Source: CBDDLD01 sp965250025 (GTDB lineage Bacteria; Bacteroidota; Bacteroidia; Flavobacteriales; Flavobacteriaceae). Taken from it: a stretch of DNA of 64,000 nt. Below are positions 37,462 to 45,896 of this stretch, in pieces; the first letter of the stretch is position 1; every line of letters starts with the position of its first letter. Under the pieces are notes generated by a model, which saw only the letters and a list, made by a program, of their open reading frames with translations, was not told the origin of the DNA and did not search any database. Both the position numbers and the translations under genes were made by a program. The stretch lies in assembly GCA_965250025.1 (NCBI GenBank), contig OZ252283.1, forward strand, positions 1,426,001-1,490,000. The letters are read 5' to 3'.

Positions 37462-37496
37462 ATCCGTTGGCTTTATTTTAGTCAGCGGATTTTTTT
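37462..37496 (+). terminator. rho-independent terminator after sucD
   Basis: An 11-base imperfect stem (ATCCGTTGGCT with AGTCAGCGGAT, including wobble pairs) with a short AT loop is followed by a run of seven T. Confidence 0.8.
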
Positions 37497-37517
37497 ATAA
37501 ACATATAACCAATTTCT

Positions 37518-40487
37518 ATGAAACACTTTAAAATAGTTGTTATGCTATTTACAGTTGCATTATTTTTTAACTGTAAAGAAGAAGCAAACAAAGACGACAG
37601 GTATGCTGTAAAATCTCAAACAGATGCCAACGGTTTTACTTATGAGACGGTAGAAGACGACCCAACAGGTTTACGTCTTTATACATTAGATAATGGACTT
37701 AAGGTCTATTTGGGTAAAAATGAAGAAGAGCCTAAAATACAGACGCTGATTGCTGTAAGAGCAGGTTCTACTTATGATCCTGCTGATAATACAGGTTTAG
37801 CGCACTACTTAGAACATATGGTCTTTAAAGGGACAGATGAAATAGGTACTACAGATTACGACGCTGAAGCTAAGCTTATAAAAGAGATATCTGATCTGTA
37901 CGAAGCACACAAAAAAGAGCAGGATACAGCAAAGAAAAAAGAAATATATAAGAAGATTGATGAAGTTTCTTTAGAAGCATCAAAATTAGCTATTGCTAAT
38001 GAGTATGATAAAATGGTAAATTCACTTGGAGCTGAAGGTACAAATGCCTTTACATCAAATGAACAAACGGTTTATGTTAATAAAATACCGTCAAATGAAT
38101 TAGACAAATGGTTGATGGTAGAGAGTGAACGTTTCAGTAAATTAGTATTGCGTTTATTTCATACAGAGCTGGAAGCTGTATATGAAGAATTCAACAGAGG
38201 ACAAGATAGCGATGGACGTAAGCAGTATTTTGCAACACTCCAAGGTTTGTTTCCTACTCACCCTTACGGCACACAATCTACAATTGGTATATCAGAGCAC
38301 TTAAAGAATCCTTCAATGGAATCTATACATGCTTATTTTGATAAATACTATGTACCAAATAATATGGCTGTAATCTTAGTTGGTGATCTTGATTTTGAAG
38401 CCACCATTGCAAAAGTAAATGATGCTTTTGGAGGTTATGAGAAAAAAGAAGTTACACATCCTACATTTGAAGAGTTAGAGCCTATTACTGCACCAGTTAA
38501 GAAAGAAGTATTTGGACCTACTTCAGAATCTATATATGTAGCATTCAGATCTGAAGGTAAAGGTACTGATCAGGAGGTAATGTTAACTCTAGTAGATTTC
38601 ATGTTAGCCAATTCACAAGCAGGTCTAATTGACCTTAATCTCAATCAAAAACAAGTCGTTCAAAATGCATCGTCTTTTACCAATTTTGATAATGATTATG
38701 GATTCCACTTATTGTACGGAACACCAAAATCAGGTCAGACATTAGATGAAGTTAGAGACTTGCTATTAGAACAAATTGAAAAGATTAAAAAAGGAGAATT
38801 TGAAGATTGGTTGCTAGACGCAGTAGTAAATGACCTTCGTTTATCGCAAATACAACAGTATGAAAATGCTTCATCTACAGCATATGCTTATTTGGGAGCA
38901 TTTATAGGTTTTCAGGATTGGAAAAACCGTTTAGAGATGTTGGATGAAATGAAGAAAATCACTAAACAGGATGTTGTTGATTTTGCCAATACGTTTTACG
39001 GCAACAATTACGTAGAAGTACATAAAATTAAAGGTGAAGACAAATCTATTGTTAAGGTTGAGAACCCTGGTATAACACCTATTGAACTCAACAGAGATAA
39101 AGAATCAGAGTTCTTAAAAACCTTAAATAAAAAAGAATCCTCTTCATTAAAGCCTCAGTTTATAGATTATAAAACAGCCATTAAAGAAACAGAAATGGAT
39201 AATGGTATTAAGGTATCATATGTTGAAAATCCAAACAATGATATCTTTAACCTTAATATCATTTTTGATATGGGAAGAGATCATGACCGTAAAGTGTCTT
39301 TAGCGGCTGGGTATTTAGATTATTTAGGAACTGACAAGTATACACCAGAGCAGTTAAAACAAGAGTTTTATAAAATAGGTATTAGCTATTATGTGAGTGC
39401 AGCAAATGACAAAACTTATGTAGGTATCTCTGGACTTAAAGAAAATTTAGATGCAGGATTAGCATTATTAGAGCATTTATGGAGTAATGCCATTCCAGAT
39501 CAGGAAGCTTATGACAAATATGTGGAAAGTATTCTAAAAGGACGTGAAAATGGTAAGACTCAAAAAGGAAATATTCTTTGGAATGGATTAATGAATTATG
39601 GTAAATATGGTGAAGATTCCCGATTAAGAAACATCTATTCAGCAGCAGAATTAAAAGCCATAACGCCTGAAGAGCTAGTAGCGAAAGCTAAAGAAATTAA
39701 AGATTACAAACAACGTGTATTCTATTATGGAAAAGATGTGGCTGCAGCAGTAGATGCTTTAAACAAAAACCACGTTGTAGCTCAAAACCTTTTAGATTAT
39801 CCTGAAAAAATGGAGTATAAAGAGCTTGAAACAGGAGGTAATGTATATTTCGTAGACTATGATATGGTACAGAGTGAAATGTTATTATTAGCTAAAGGTT
39901 CAGAATTTGATCCTAAAAAAATGGCAGCATCTAGCTTATTCAATACCTACTTTGGTAGTGGGTTATCATCTATAGTATTCCAGGAAATCAGAGAATCTAA
40001 ATCGCTGGCATACTCAGCATTTTCAAGTTACCAGAATGCAAGTGAAATGAACGATGCCAACTATATTATGGCTTATGTAGGGACGCAAGCTAATAAAATG
40101 CCTCAAGCCGTAGATGCTATGATGGAATTGATGACCAATATGCCGGAAGCAGAAGACCAATTCAATCAGGCCAAAGAAGCCACATTGAAAAAAATCGCTG
40201 CTCAGCGTATCACAAAATCAAACATATTCTGGACGTATGAAGGTCTTAAAAAACGAGGCATTGATAATGATAATAGAGAAGCGATGTACAATGCCATTAA
40301 AGATATGACATTGGCAGACCTTAAAGGCTTTTTTGATGAGAACATCAAAGGCCAAAACTATAACGTAATGGTAATTGGTAACAAAAATGATATCGATTTT
40401 AAAGCCTTAAACACGTTAGGAAAAGTTCAGGAATTGGATATTGACTATTTGTTTAACTATAATCAAACTAAAGACGTGAAGTTATAG
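37518..40487 (+). CDS. M16 family zinc metallopeptidase, lipoprotein
   Basis: The 989-residue protein has a lipoprotein signal peptide (VMLFTVALFFNC, Cys near residue 19), so it is membrane-anchored and periplasm- or surface-facing. It contains two M16 halves. The first has the inverted zinc motif HYLEH near residues 96-100 and the downstream glutamate in ELEAVYEEF near 218; the second half, from about 560, resembles the inactive partner domain with RESKSLAYSAF near 825. Family members degrade peptides in a clamshell chamber. Length is typical of bacterial M16 double-domain proteases. It stands alone between two terminators. Confidence 0.92.
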   Translation: MKHFKIVVMLFTVALFFNCKEEANKDDRYAVKSQTDANGFTYETVEDDPTGLRLYTLDNGLKVYLGKNEEEPKIQTLIAVRAGSTYDPADNTGLAHYLEHMVFKGTDEIGTTDYDAEAKLIKEISDLYEAHKKEQDTAKKKEIYKKIDEVSLEASKLAIANEYDKMVNSLGAEGTNAFTSNEQTVYVNKIPSNELDKWLMVESERFSKLVLRLFHTELEAVYEEFNRGQDSDGRKQYFATLQGLFPTHPYGTQSTIGISEHLKNPSMESIHAYFDKYYVPNNMAVILVGDLDFEATIAKVNDAFGGYEKKEVTHPTFEELEPITAPVKKEVFGPTSESIYVAFRSEGKGTDQEVMLTLVDFMLANSQAGLIDLNLNQKQVVQNASSFTNFDNDYGFHLLYGTPKSGQTLDEVRDLLLEQIEKIKKGEFEDWLLDAVVNDLRLSQIQQYENASSTAYAYLGAFIGFQDWKNRLEMLDEMKKITKQDVVDFANTFYGNNYVEVHKIKGEDKSIVKVENPGITPIELNRDKESEFLKTLNKKESSSLKPQFIDYKTAIKETEMDNGIKVSYVENPNNDIFNLNIIFDMGRDHDRKVSLAAGYLDYLGTDKYTPEQLKQEFYKIGISYYVSAANDKTYVGISGLKENLDAGLALLEHLWSNAIPDQEAYDKYVESILKGRENGKTQKGNILWNGLMNYGKYGEDSRLRNIYSAAELKAITPEELVAKAKEIKDYKQRVFYYGKDVAAAVDALNKNHVVAQNLLDYPEKMEYKELETGGNVYFVDYDMVQSEMLLLAKGSEFDPKKMAASSLFNTYFGSGLSSIVFQEIRESKSLAYSAFSSYQNASEMNDANYIMAYVGTQANKMPQAVDAMMELMTNMPEAEDQFNQAKEATLKKIAAQRITKSNIFWTYEGLKKRGIDNDNREAMYNAIKDMTLADLKGFFDENIKGQNYNVMVIGNKNDIDFKALNTLGKVQELDIDYLFNYNQTKDVKL

Positions 40488-40516
40488 AATAGTTCTAAAT
40501 ATTGTATCACAAAAAG

Positions 40517-40552
40517 ACCTCATAATTTTAACGTATATTATGAGGTTTTTTT
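40517..40552 (+). terminator. rho-independent terminator after the M16 peptidase gene
   Basis: A perfect 10-base stem (ACCTCATAAT with ATTATGAGGT) around a 10-base loop is followed by a run of seven T. It lies 29 bases past the stop codon. Confidence 0.88.
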
Positions 40553-40574
40553 ATGGCAAACTAGAGGTAATTCT

Positions 40575-40582
40575 TATATTTG
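40575..40582 (+). promoter_or_regulatory. candidate -7 promoter element for fabG
   Basis: TATATTTG matches TAnnTTTG and lies between the terminator at 40517-40552 and the ATG of fabG at 40637, giving an untranslated leader of about 45-50 bases. Confidence 0.5.
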
Positions 40583-40636
40583 AATTAACGATATACACAA
40601 TAATTACACTAACTTATCAACGAAATAAATATCCAT

Positions 40637-41383
40637 ATGAAATTATTAGAAGGTAAAACAGCAATCATAACAGGAGCGAGTCGAGGCATTGGAAAAGGTA
40701 TTGCAAGAATATTTGCAGAACAAGGTGCTAATGTGGCATTTACGTATAGCTCATCTGTTGATGCAGCTAAAGCTTTAGAAGATGAACTCAATGAAATAGG
40801 AGTAAAAGCTGTAGGCTACCAAAGTAATGCAGCAAGCTATGAAGAAGCACAGCAATTGGCACAAGATGTTATGGAAGCCTTTGGAAGTATTGATGTATTG
40901 GTAAATAATGCAGGGATTACTAAAGATAATTTATTGATGAGAATGGGAGAAGAAGATTTTGATAAGGTTATTGAAGTGAATTTGAAGTCCGTATTTAATA
41001 TGACCAAAGCGGTACAACGTACCATGCTAAAACAACGTAAGGGATCCATAATAAATATGAGCTCGGTTGTAGGTGTTAAAGGAAATGCGGGACAAACCAA
41101 TTATGCGGCTTCAAAAGCAGGCATTATTGGCTTTTCAAAATCTGTAGCATTAGAATTGGGGTCTAGGAATATAAGAAGCAATGTCATAGCTCCAGGATTT
41201 ATAGAAACCGAAATGACTGCCAAATTAGATGAGGCTACAGTAGACGGATGGCGCTCTGCAATTCCTTTAAAACGTGGCGGAACTCCGGAAGATATAGCCA
41301 ATGCATGTGTGTTTTTAGCAAGTGATATGTCAGCATACATCACAGGGCAAACTATAAATGTTGATGGCGGTATGCTAACTTAA
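40637..41383 (+). CDS. fabG: 3-oxoacyl-ACP reductase
   Basis: This NADPH-dependent SDR reduces 3-oxoacyl-ACP in fatty acid synthesis. The 248-residue protein has the cofactor motif TGASRGIGKGIA near residue 13, NNAGIT near 90, the catalytic Ser in NMSSVVG and the YAASKAG Tyr-Lys pair near 155, and the C-terminal ITGQTINVDGGM. Length and motifs match FabG closely, more so than the second SDR gene at 56391. Three genes for envelope-type proteins follow on the same strand with small gaps, perhaps as an operon. Confidence 0.92.
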   Translation: MKLLEGKTAIITGASRGIGKGIARIFAEQGANVAFTYSSSVDAAKALEDELNEIGVKAVGYQSNAASYEEAQQLAQDVMEAFGSIDVLVNNAGITKDNLLMRMGEEDFDKVIEVNLKSVFNMTKAVQRTMLKQRKGSIINMSSVVGVKGNAGQTNYAASKAGIIGFSKSVALELGSRNIRSNVIAPGFIETEMTAKLDEATVDGWRSAIPLKRGGTPEDIANACVFLASDMSAYITGQTINVDGGMLT

Positions 41384-41394
41384 AAACAATAATT

Positions 41395-41937
41395 ATGAAA
41401 GTAAGATATACGACCTTAGTAGTATTATTCATCTGTGCGATAGCATTCTCTCAAGAATGGAAAACTTTCAAGAATCTGGAATTGGGAGTCATAGCAGACT
41501 TTCCTGGCGAACCGGAACGTATGGATCAACAAGTACCAGTAGATACGACCTCGTATACTATGAAAATGTATTTCTTTGAAGATACTGTTAACCCTAATCC
41601 AAATAATTACATCTATGCCTTAGCCAGAACAGATTACCACAAAGATGCTTTTGAAGGTGATGACTCTAATAGAGACAATGCGGTATTGGATGGTGCCGTG
41701 AGCGGTGCCGCTTCAAATGTTAAAGGAACTGTTGACAGAAAGGAAACCATTACACTAAATGGATTCCCCGGAAGGGCTGCAAAGATTAAAATGCAGCAAG
41801 GCTACATACACGTAAGGGTATATTTGGTTCAACATACCATGTATTTTACTCAGGTTATATGTGCCACAGACAAAGATGGGAATGCTGATATTAAAAAGTT
41901 TTTTGACTCATTTGATATTATAAGAACTAAAGAATAG
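41395..41937 (+). CDS. small secreted protein of unknown function
   Basis: The 180-residue protein has a signal peptide (TTLVVLFICAIAFS, cleavage near SQEW). The mature part starts with a beta-rich segment (LGVIADFPGEPERMDQQV) and ends with KKFFDSFDII, a pattern seen in small secreted proteins related to the PsbP/Mog1-like fold, but the match is weak. It probably resides in the periplasm. It lies 11 bases after fabG and 10 bases before the von Willebrand-like membrane protein gene, suggesting a shared transcript. Confidence 0.65.
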   Translation: MKVRYTTLVVLFICAIAFSQEWKTFKNLELGVIADFPGEPERMDQQVPVDTTSYTMKMYFFEDTVNPNPNNYIYALARTDYHKDAFEGDDSNRDNAVLDGAVSGAASNVKGTVDRKETITLNGFPGRAAKIKMQQGYIHVRVYLVQHTMYFTQVICATDKDGNADIKKFFDSFDIIRTKE

Positions 41938-41947
41938 ACATTAAAGA

Positions 41948-43981
41948 TTGCAAACAGCAACAATAGGATATATCATAATAGCTGGAGTAGCAGCGCTTTT
42001 TTTAGCGCTGTTTCAATATATATATAAATCAAAAAAGCGCAATAGTTTATACCTGACACTAGCTATATTGAGGGGTATAAGCTTATTTGCAGTTTTATTG
42101 CTTCTAATTAATCCTAAGTTTGATGCCGTAACTTTCTATGAAGAAAAGCCTAATTTGATAGTCGCTATAGACGATTCCGAATCTGTAAAGTATCTCAAAC
42201 AGGATGGGCAGGCTCAAGCATTTTTAAGTACACTAATAGAAAGTGAAGCGTTAAAAGATCGATTCAATATTCAATATTATGAATTTGGTAGTCAATATAA
42301 AGCTCTGGATACGTTACGTTTTGAAGATAAGCAAACTAACATATCTAAAGTATTTGACAACCATTCGGAAGTATACGACAATACAACATCGCCATTGGTA
42401 TTAATTACGGACGGTAATCAAACGTACGGGAAGGACTATTTATATGCAGCGACCAAAATCGATCAACCCATTTTCCCAGTAATTCTTGGAGATACAATAA
42501 CCTATACGGATTTAAAGATTCAACAGTTAAATGTTAATAGGTACGCCTATCTTAAGAATCAGTTTCCAGTTGAAGTCATCGTAAGCTATAAGGGGAAAGA
42601 AGAAGTCTCTACAGCACTTAAAATATGGTCAGGCAGTAATCTTTTATACAATAAGCCTTTAGTGCTCAGTCCTGCTAAGTCTTCAGAAATAGTTACGACG
42701 AACTTATTAGCCAGTGCAGCGGGTGTTAAATCGTATAAAGTTGAACTTACGGCACTTTCAGATGAAAAAAATGTAGTAAATAATGTAAAGAATTTTGCGG
42801 TAGAAGTTATAGATCAGAAGACAAATATAGCATTGGTATATGATCGTTTGCATCCGGATTTGGGAGCTTTAAAAAAAGCTATTGAAAGTAATGAACAACG
42901 TAAAGTAACTTTAGTAAAACCAAAAGATTATATATCTCAGAATAAAGATTATCAATTAGTTGTGCTGTATCAACCAAACAATAACTTCATACCAGTACTG
43001 GAAGAGATCTCAACTCAAAAACGCAATACATTTACAATCATTGGAGAGACGACTAATATTCCGCTACTCAATGGTTCTCAATCAAATTTTAAACAGGAAA
43101 TTACGAATCAAGATGAAGAGTTTCAACCCAAACTCAATATCAATTATAATAATTTCATTGTCGATAATATCACATTTGAAGATTTCCCACCCTTGACTTC
43201 TGAGTTTGGCGAATTGAAATTTAATGTTCCTCACGATGTGCTGTTGTATAAAACTGTAAATGGTAATGATACTGAGCAATCCATGTTGAGCACCTTGGAA
43301 TCTGGCGATCAAAAACATGCTGTATTGTCTGGAGAAGGTCTTTGGCGATGGCGCGCACAATCGTACCTCAACTCAGGGAGTTTTTTAGATTTTGACAATG
43401 TGGTTGGTAAATTAGTACAATATCTAAGTTCAAACAAAAAGAGAAACCGTCTTAATGTAGATTATAAGTCCTTTTACAATGGCAATGATAATCTTATAGT
43501 CACAGCGCAATATTTTAATAAAAATTATGAGTTCGATGCTAATGCAAGCTTATTGTTGGATTTGAATAATGAAACTACCAACACGTTACAAACCTTCCCT
43601 TTATTACTCAATAACAATTCATACAGTATAGATTTGAGTGGCATAGCGCCTGGAGATTATAAGTTTACTTTAAAGCATAATCAAGAGCCCATATCGGTTT
43701 CAGGAAACTTTAAAGTTTTAGAATATAATGTAGAGCAGCAGTTTTTGAATGCAGACGTACAAAAATTACAAGATATTGCTGGCAAAACCAATGGCACGAG
43801 TTATTTTATAGATAACAGTGCTGACATCATAGAAGATTTGATCAATGATAAAAGATTTGTAGCAATTCAAAAAAGTAATAAAACAGTAGTACCCTTAATT
43901 GATTGGAAATATCTATTGGGCTTAATTGCATTAGCCTTATCTTTGGAATGGTTTATTAGAAAATATAACGGATTAATTTAA
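41948..43981 (+). CDS. von Willebrand factor A-like membrane protein
   Basis: The 677-residue protein starts with two membrane helices (TATIGYIIIAGVAALFLALF and LTLAILRGISLFAVLLLLI), has a VWA-like region (LIVAIDDSESV near residue 70 and PLVLITDGNQTYG near 150, where DDSES replaces the usual DxSxS metal site), then a large extracytoplasmic part, and ends with a helix (WKYLLGLIALALSLEWFI). This two-plus-one layout resembles BatA/BatB-like or membrane-integrity proteins of Bacteroidota. The start is TTG at 41948. It is 11 bases upstream of the SPFH gene, suggesting cooperation in the envelope. Confidence 0.75.
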   Translation: MQTATIGYIIIAGVAALFLALFQYIYKSKKRNSLYLTLAILRGISLFAVLLLLINPKFDAVTFYEEKPNLIVAIDDSESVKYLKQDGQAQAFLSTLIESEALKDRFNIQYYEFGSQYKALDTLRFEDKQTNISKVFDNHSEVYDNTTSPLVLITDGNQTYGKDYLYAATKIDQPIFPVILGDTITYTDLKIQQLNVNRYAYLKNQFPVEVIVSYKGKEEVSTALKIWSGSNLLYNKPLVLSPAKSSEIVTTNLLASAAGVKSYKVELTALSDEKNVVNNVKNFAVEVIDQKTNIALVYDRLHPDLGALKKAIESNEQRKVTLVKPKDYISQNKDYQLVVLYQPNNNFIPVLEEISTQKRNTFTIIGETTNIPLLNGSQSNFKQEITNQDEEFQPKLNINYNNFIVDNITFEDFPPLTSEFGELKFNVPHDVLLYKTVNGNDTEQSMLSTLESGDQKHAVLSGEGLWRWRAQSYLNSGSFLDFDNVVGKLVQYLSSNKKRNRLNVDYKSFYNGNDNLIVTAQYFNKNYEFDANASLLLDLNNETTNTLQTFPLLLNNNSYSIDLSGIAPGDYKFTLKHNQEPISVSGNFKVLEYNVEQQFLNADVQKLQDIAGKTNGTSYFIDNSADIIEDLINDKRFVAIQKSNKTVVPLIDWKYLLGLIALALSLEWFIRKYNGLI

Positions 43982-43992
43982 AAGAAGATAAA

Positions 43993-44805
43993 ATGGAAAG
44001 ATTACCAAAAATAGGTTTACCAATACTTATAGCCGTAGTACTATTGATCATTTTAATTGCAAAATCAGCAGTAACTATTGGACCAGGTGAAGGAGGCGTC
44101 ATTTTTGAACGCTTCGGTGATGGTATCAATACAGACAAAACCTATGGTGAAGGGTTTCATATCGTTGCACCATGGAATACCATGATCATTCAAAAAGTAA
44201 GACAACAGTCCATTTCAGATGAGATGAACGTATTATCAGTAAACGGTTTGGACATTACCGTAAGTGGAACCATATGGTTTGAACCAGAGTACAGTAACCT
44301 TGGAAAACTGATAAAAACCAAAGGGGTAGACTATGTGCGCGAATTATTGAGTCCCGCAGTAAATGCCGCTGCAAAAAGTGTGGTTGGAAGATACACACCA
44401 GAGCAACTATACTCAAGCAAACGCGATATCATTGAGTTAGAAATTCTTGAAGAAGTGAAAAAAGATCTGGAAGGACAATACGTTAATGTAAAACGTGTAC
44501 TGGTAGAAAATGTAAGACTCCCTAATACGATTAAAGACGCCATTGAACGTAAATTAAAACAAGAACAGGAGTCCCTTGAATATGAGTTTAGATTAGTAAC
44601 CGCTAGAAAGGAAGCAGAAAAAGTGATTATTGAAGCTCAGGGTAAAGCAGATGCTAACCGTATATTAAGTGCTTCATTAACAGATAAAATCCTTCAGGAT
44701 AAAGGTATAGAAGCTACCATAAAACTAGCAGAATCACCGAATAGTAAAGTGGTTGTGATCGGTTCGGGAGATTCTGGAATGCCTATCATATTAGGAAATC
44801 AATAA
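43993..44805 (+). CDS. SPFH/prohibitin-family membrane scaffold protein
   Basis: The 270-residue protein has one N-terminal membrane helix (LPILIAVVLLIILIA, about residues 8-24) and an SPFH/Band 7 domain (VTIGPGEGGVIFERFGDGI near 30; VDYVRELLSPAVNAAAKSVVG near 113; then LPNTIKDAIERKLKQEQESLEYEF near 175). The C-terminal helix region has EAEKVIIEAQGKADANRIL, as in prohibitins. Such proteins form membrane rings or cages and often associate with proteases. It closes the fabG cluster and lies 64 bases before the histidine leader. Confidence 0.9.
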   Translation: MERLPKIGLPILIAVVLLIILIAKSAVTIGPGEGGVIFERFGDGINTDKTYGEGFHIVAPWNTMIIQKVRQQSISDEMNVLSVNGLDITVSGTIWFEPEYSNLGKLIKTKGVDYVRELLSPAVNAAAKSVVGRYTPEQLYSSKRDIIELEILEEVKKDLEGQYVNVKRVLVENVRLPNTIKDAIERKLKQEQESLEYEFRLVTARKEAEKVIIEAQGKADANRILSASLTDKILQDKGIEATIKLAESPNSKVVVIGSGDSGMPIILGNQ

Positions 44806-44869
44806 ATTTTTCTTAAAAATTAGGAATTGTAAAAAAAAATTCTGAAAATTTGTTCATAACAAAAACGAC

Positions 44870-44923
44870 ATGACATTTATTCAATTACATCATCATTTTC
44901 ATACTGGCCATCAAGCGAGGTGA
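44870..44923 (+). CDS. histidine operon leader peptide
   Basis: ATG at 44870 starts a 17-codon frame encoding MTFIQLHHHFHTGHQAR, with His at positions 7, 8, 9, 11 and 14, and a TGA stop at 44921-44923. Five histidines in 17 residues directly upstream of the his operon is the hallmark of an attenuator leader. Its translation would sense His-tRNA charging. The peptide itself is probably not functional. The frame is too short for normal gene finders. Confidence 0.88.
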   Translation: MTFIQLHHHFHTGHQAR

Positions 44924-44955
44924 AAATGTATTGAATAAACTCAAAATATGTACAA

Positions 44956-44984
44956 ACCCGTTTGATGAATCAAATGGGTTTTTT
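44956..44984 (+). terminator. attenuator terminator of the his operon
   Basis: An 11-base stem (ACCCGTTTGAT with ATCAAATGGGT, one G-U pair) with a two-base nominal loop is followed by a run of T. It lies between the leader peptide and hisG, so it must be bypassed for operon expression. Confidence 0.88.
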
Positions 44985-45038
44985 ATTTCCGATAATTGAC
45001 GCATTTGAATTCTCAAGCCTAAAAATAGAATTCAGCGC

Positions 45039-45896
45039 ATGAGTAACTTAAAAATTGCAGTTCAAAAATCAGGTCGGCTACACGACGATTCTATGAAGAT
45101 TTTGAAAGACGTCGGCATAGCTATCGATAACGGTAGAGATCAGTTAAAAGCTTCTGCCGGAAATTTCCCTTTAGAGGTGTTTTACCTTAGAAATGGTGAT
45201 ATCCCACAATACCTTAGAGACGGTGTTGTAGATGCAGCCATTATAGGAGAGAATGTTCTGGTTGAAAAGGGAAAAGACATTACAATCATTGAACGATTAG
45301 GCTTTTCAAAGTGTAAAGTATCTGTTGCAGTTCCTAAATCTTCAAAAGCACAATCCTTAGCGGATTTAGAAGGGCTGAGAATAGCCACGTCATACCCCAA
45401 TACTGTAGGTCAATTTTTAGAGGCAGAGCAAATTAATGCTCAACTGCATATCATTAATGGCTCTGTGGAGATAGCACCCAATATAGGTTTAGCAGATGCC
45501 ATTTGCGATATCGTATCCAGCGGCAGCACACTGTTTAAAAACGGCTTGAAAGAAATAGAAGTATTATTCAGATCTGAAGCTGTGTTGGCGGCTTCACCAA
45601 ATATAAGTGAGGACAATCAGGCAATATTAGACAAACTTCAGTTTAGGTTGCAATCGGTTTTAAAAGGGCGTCAAAATAAATATGTGCTCTTAAATGCTCC
45701 AAATGATAAACTGAATGCTATTACGCAGATCCTACCGGGAATGAATTCTCCAACCATACTGCCTTTAGCTAAAGAAGGATGGAGCTCATTACATTCTGTA
45801 ATTAATAAAAACGAGTTCTGGAAAATCATTGACGAATTAAAATTAAGAGGTGCAGAAGGTATCCTCGTATGTCCAATAGAAAACATGGTAGTATAA
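45039..45896 (+). CDS. hisG: ATP phosphoribosyltransferase
   Basis: HisG catalyses the first step of histidine synthesis, joining ATP and PRPP. The 285-residue length marks the long form with a C-terminal ACT-like domain that binds histidine for feedback inhibition. Seen motifs are AVQKSGRLHDDSMKIL near residue 6, DAAIIGENVLVEKG near 65, and GLADAICDIVSSGSTL near 150, part of the PRPP site. It is the first structural gene of the operon, controlled by the attenuator upstream, and its stop overlaps the hisD start (TAATG). Confidence 0.97.
   Translation: MSNLKIAVQKSGRLHDDSMKILKDVGIAIDNGRDQLKASAGNFPLEVFYLRNGDIPQYLRDGVVDAAIIGENVLVEKGKDITIIERLGFSKCKVSVAVPKSSKAQSLADLEGLRIATSYPNTVGQFLEAEQINAQLHIINGSVEIAPNIGLADAICDIVSSGSTLFKNGLKEIEVLFRSEAVLAASPNISEDNQAILDKLQFRLQSVLKGRQNKYVLLNAPNDKLNAITQILPGMNSPTILPLAKEGWSSLHSVINKNEFWKIIDELKLRGAEGILVCPIENMVV

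Larger units (their letters stand above)
44870..44984 (+). promoter_or_regulatory. histidine transcription attenuator (leader region)
   Basis: The region holds a histidine-rich leader peptide (44870-44923), a terminator (44956-44984) and two competing pairings. Bases 44910-44921 (ATCAAGCGAGGT) are complementary to 44956-44966 (ACCCGTTTGAT) with one bulge and one G-U pair, an apparent antiterminator. Bases 44876-44901 pair with 44921-44939 apart from small bulges. If ribosomes pause at His codons the antiterminator arm is free; if they reach the stop at 44921-44923 it is covered and the terminator forms. The logic follows classic amino acid attenuation and hisG begins 55 bases later. Confidence 0.85.

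Noticed and set aside
44837..44860. AAAATTTG at 44845-44852 as the his operon -7 element
   Set aside because: It differs from TAnnTTTG at the first base and the spacing to the TTG upstream is short; plausible but too weak to list as a feature.
45869..45895. Longer hisD starting nine codons upstream inside hisG
   Set aside because: The ATG at 45896 overlaps the hisG stop in the usual coupled manner and gives the normal N terminus.
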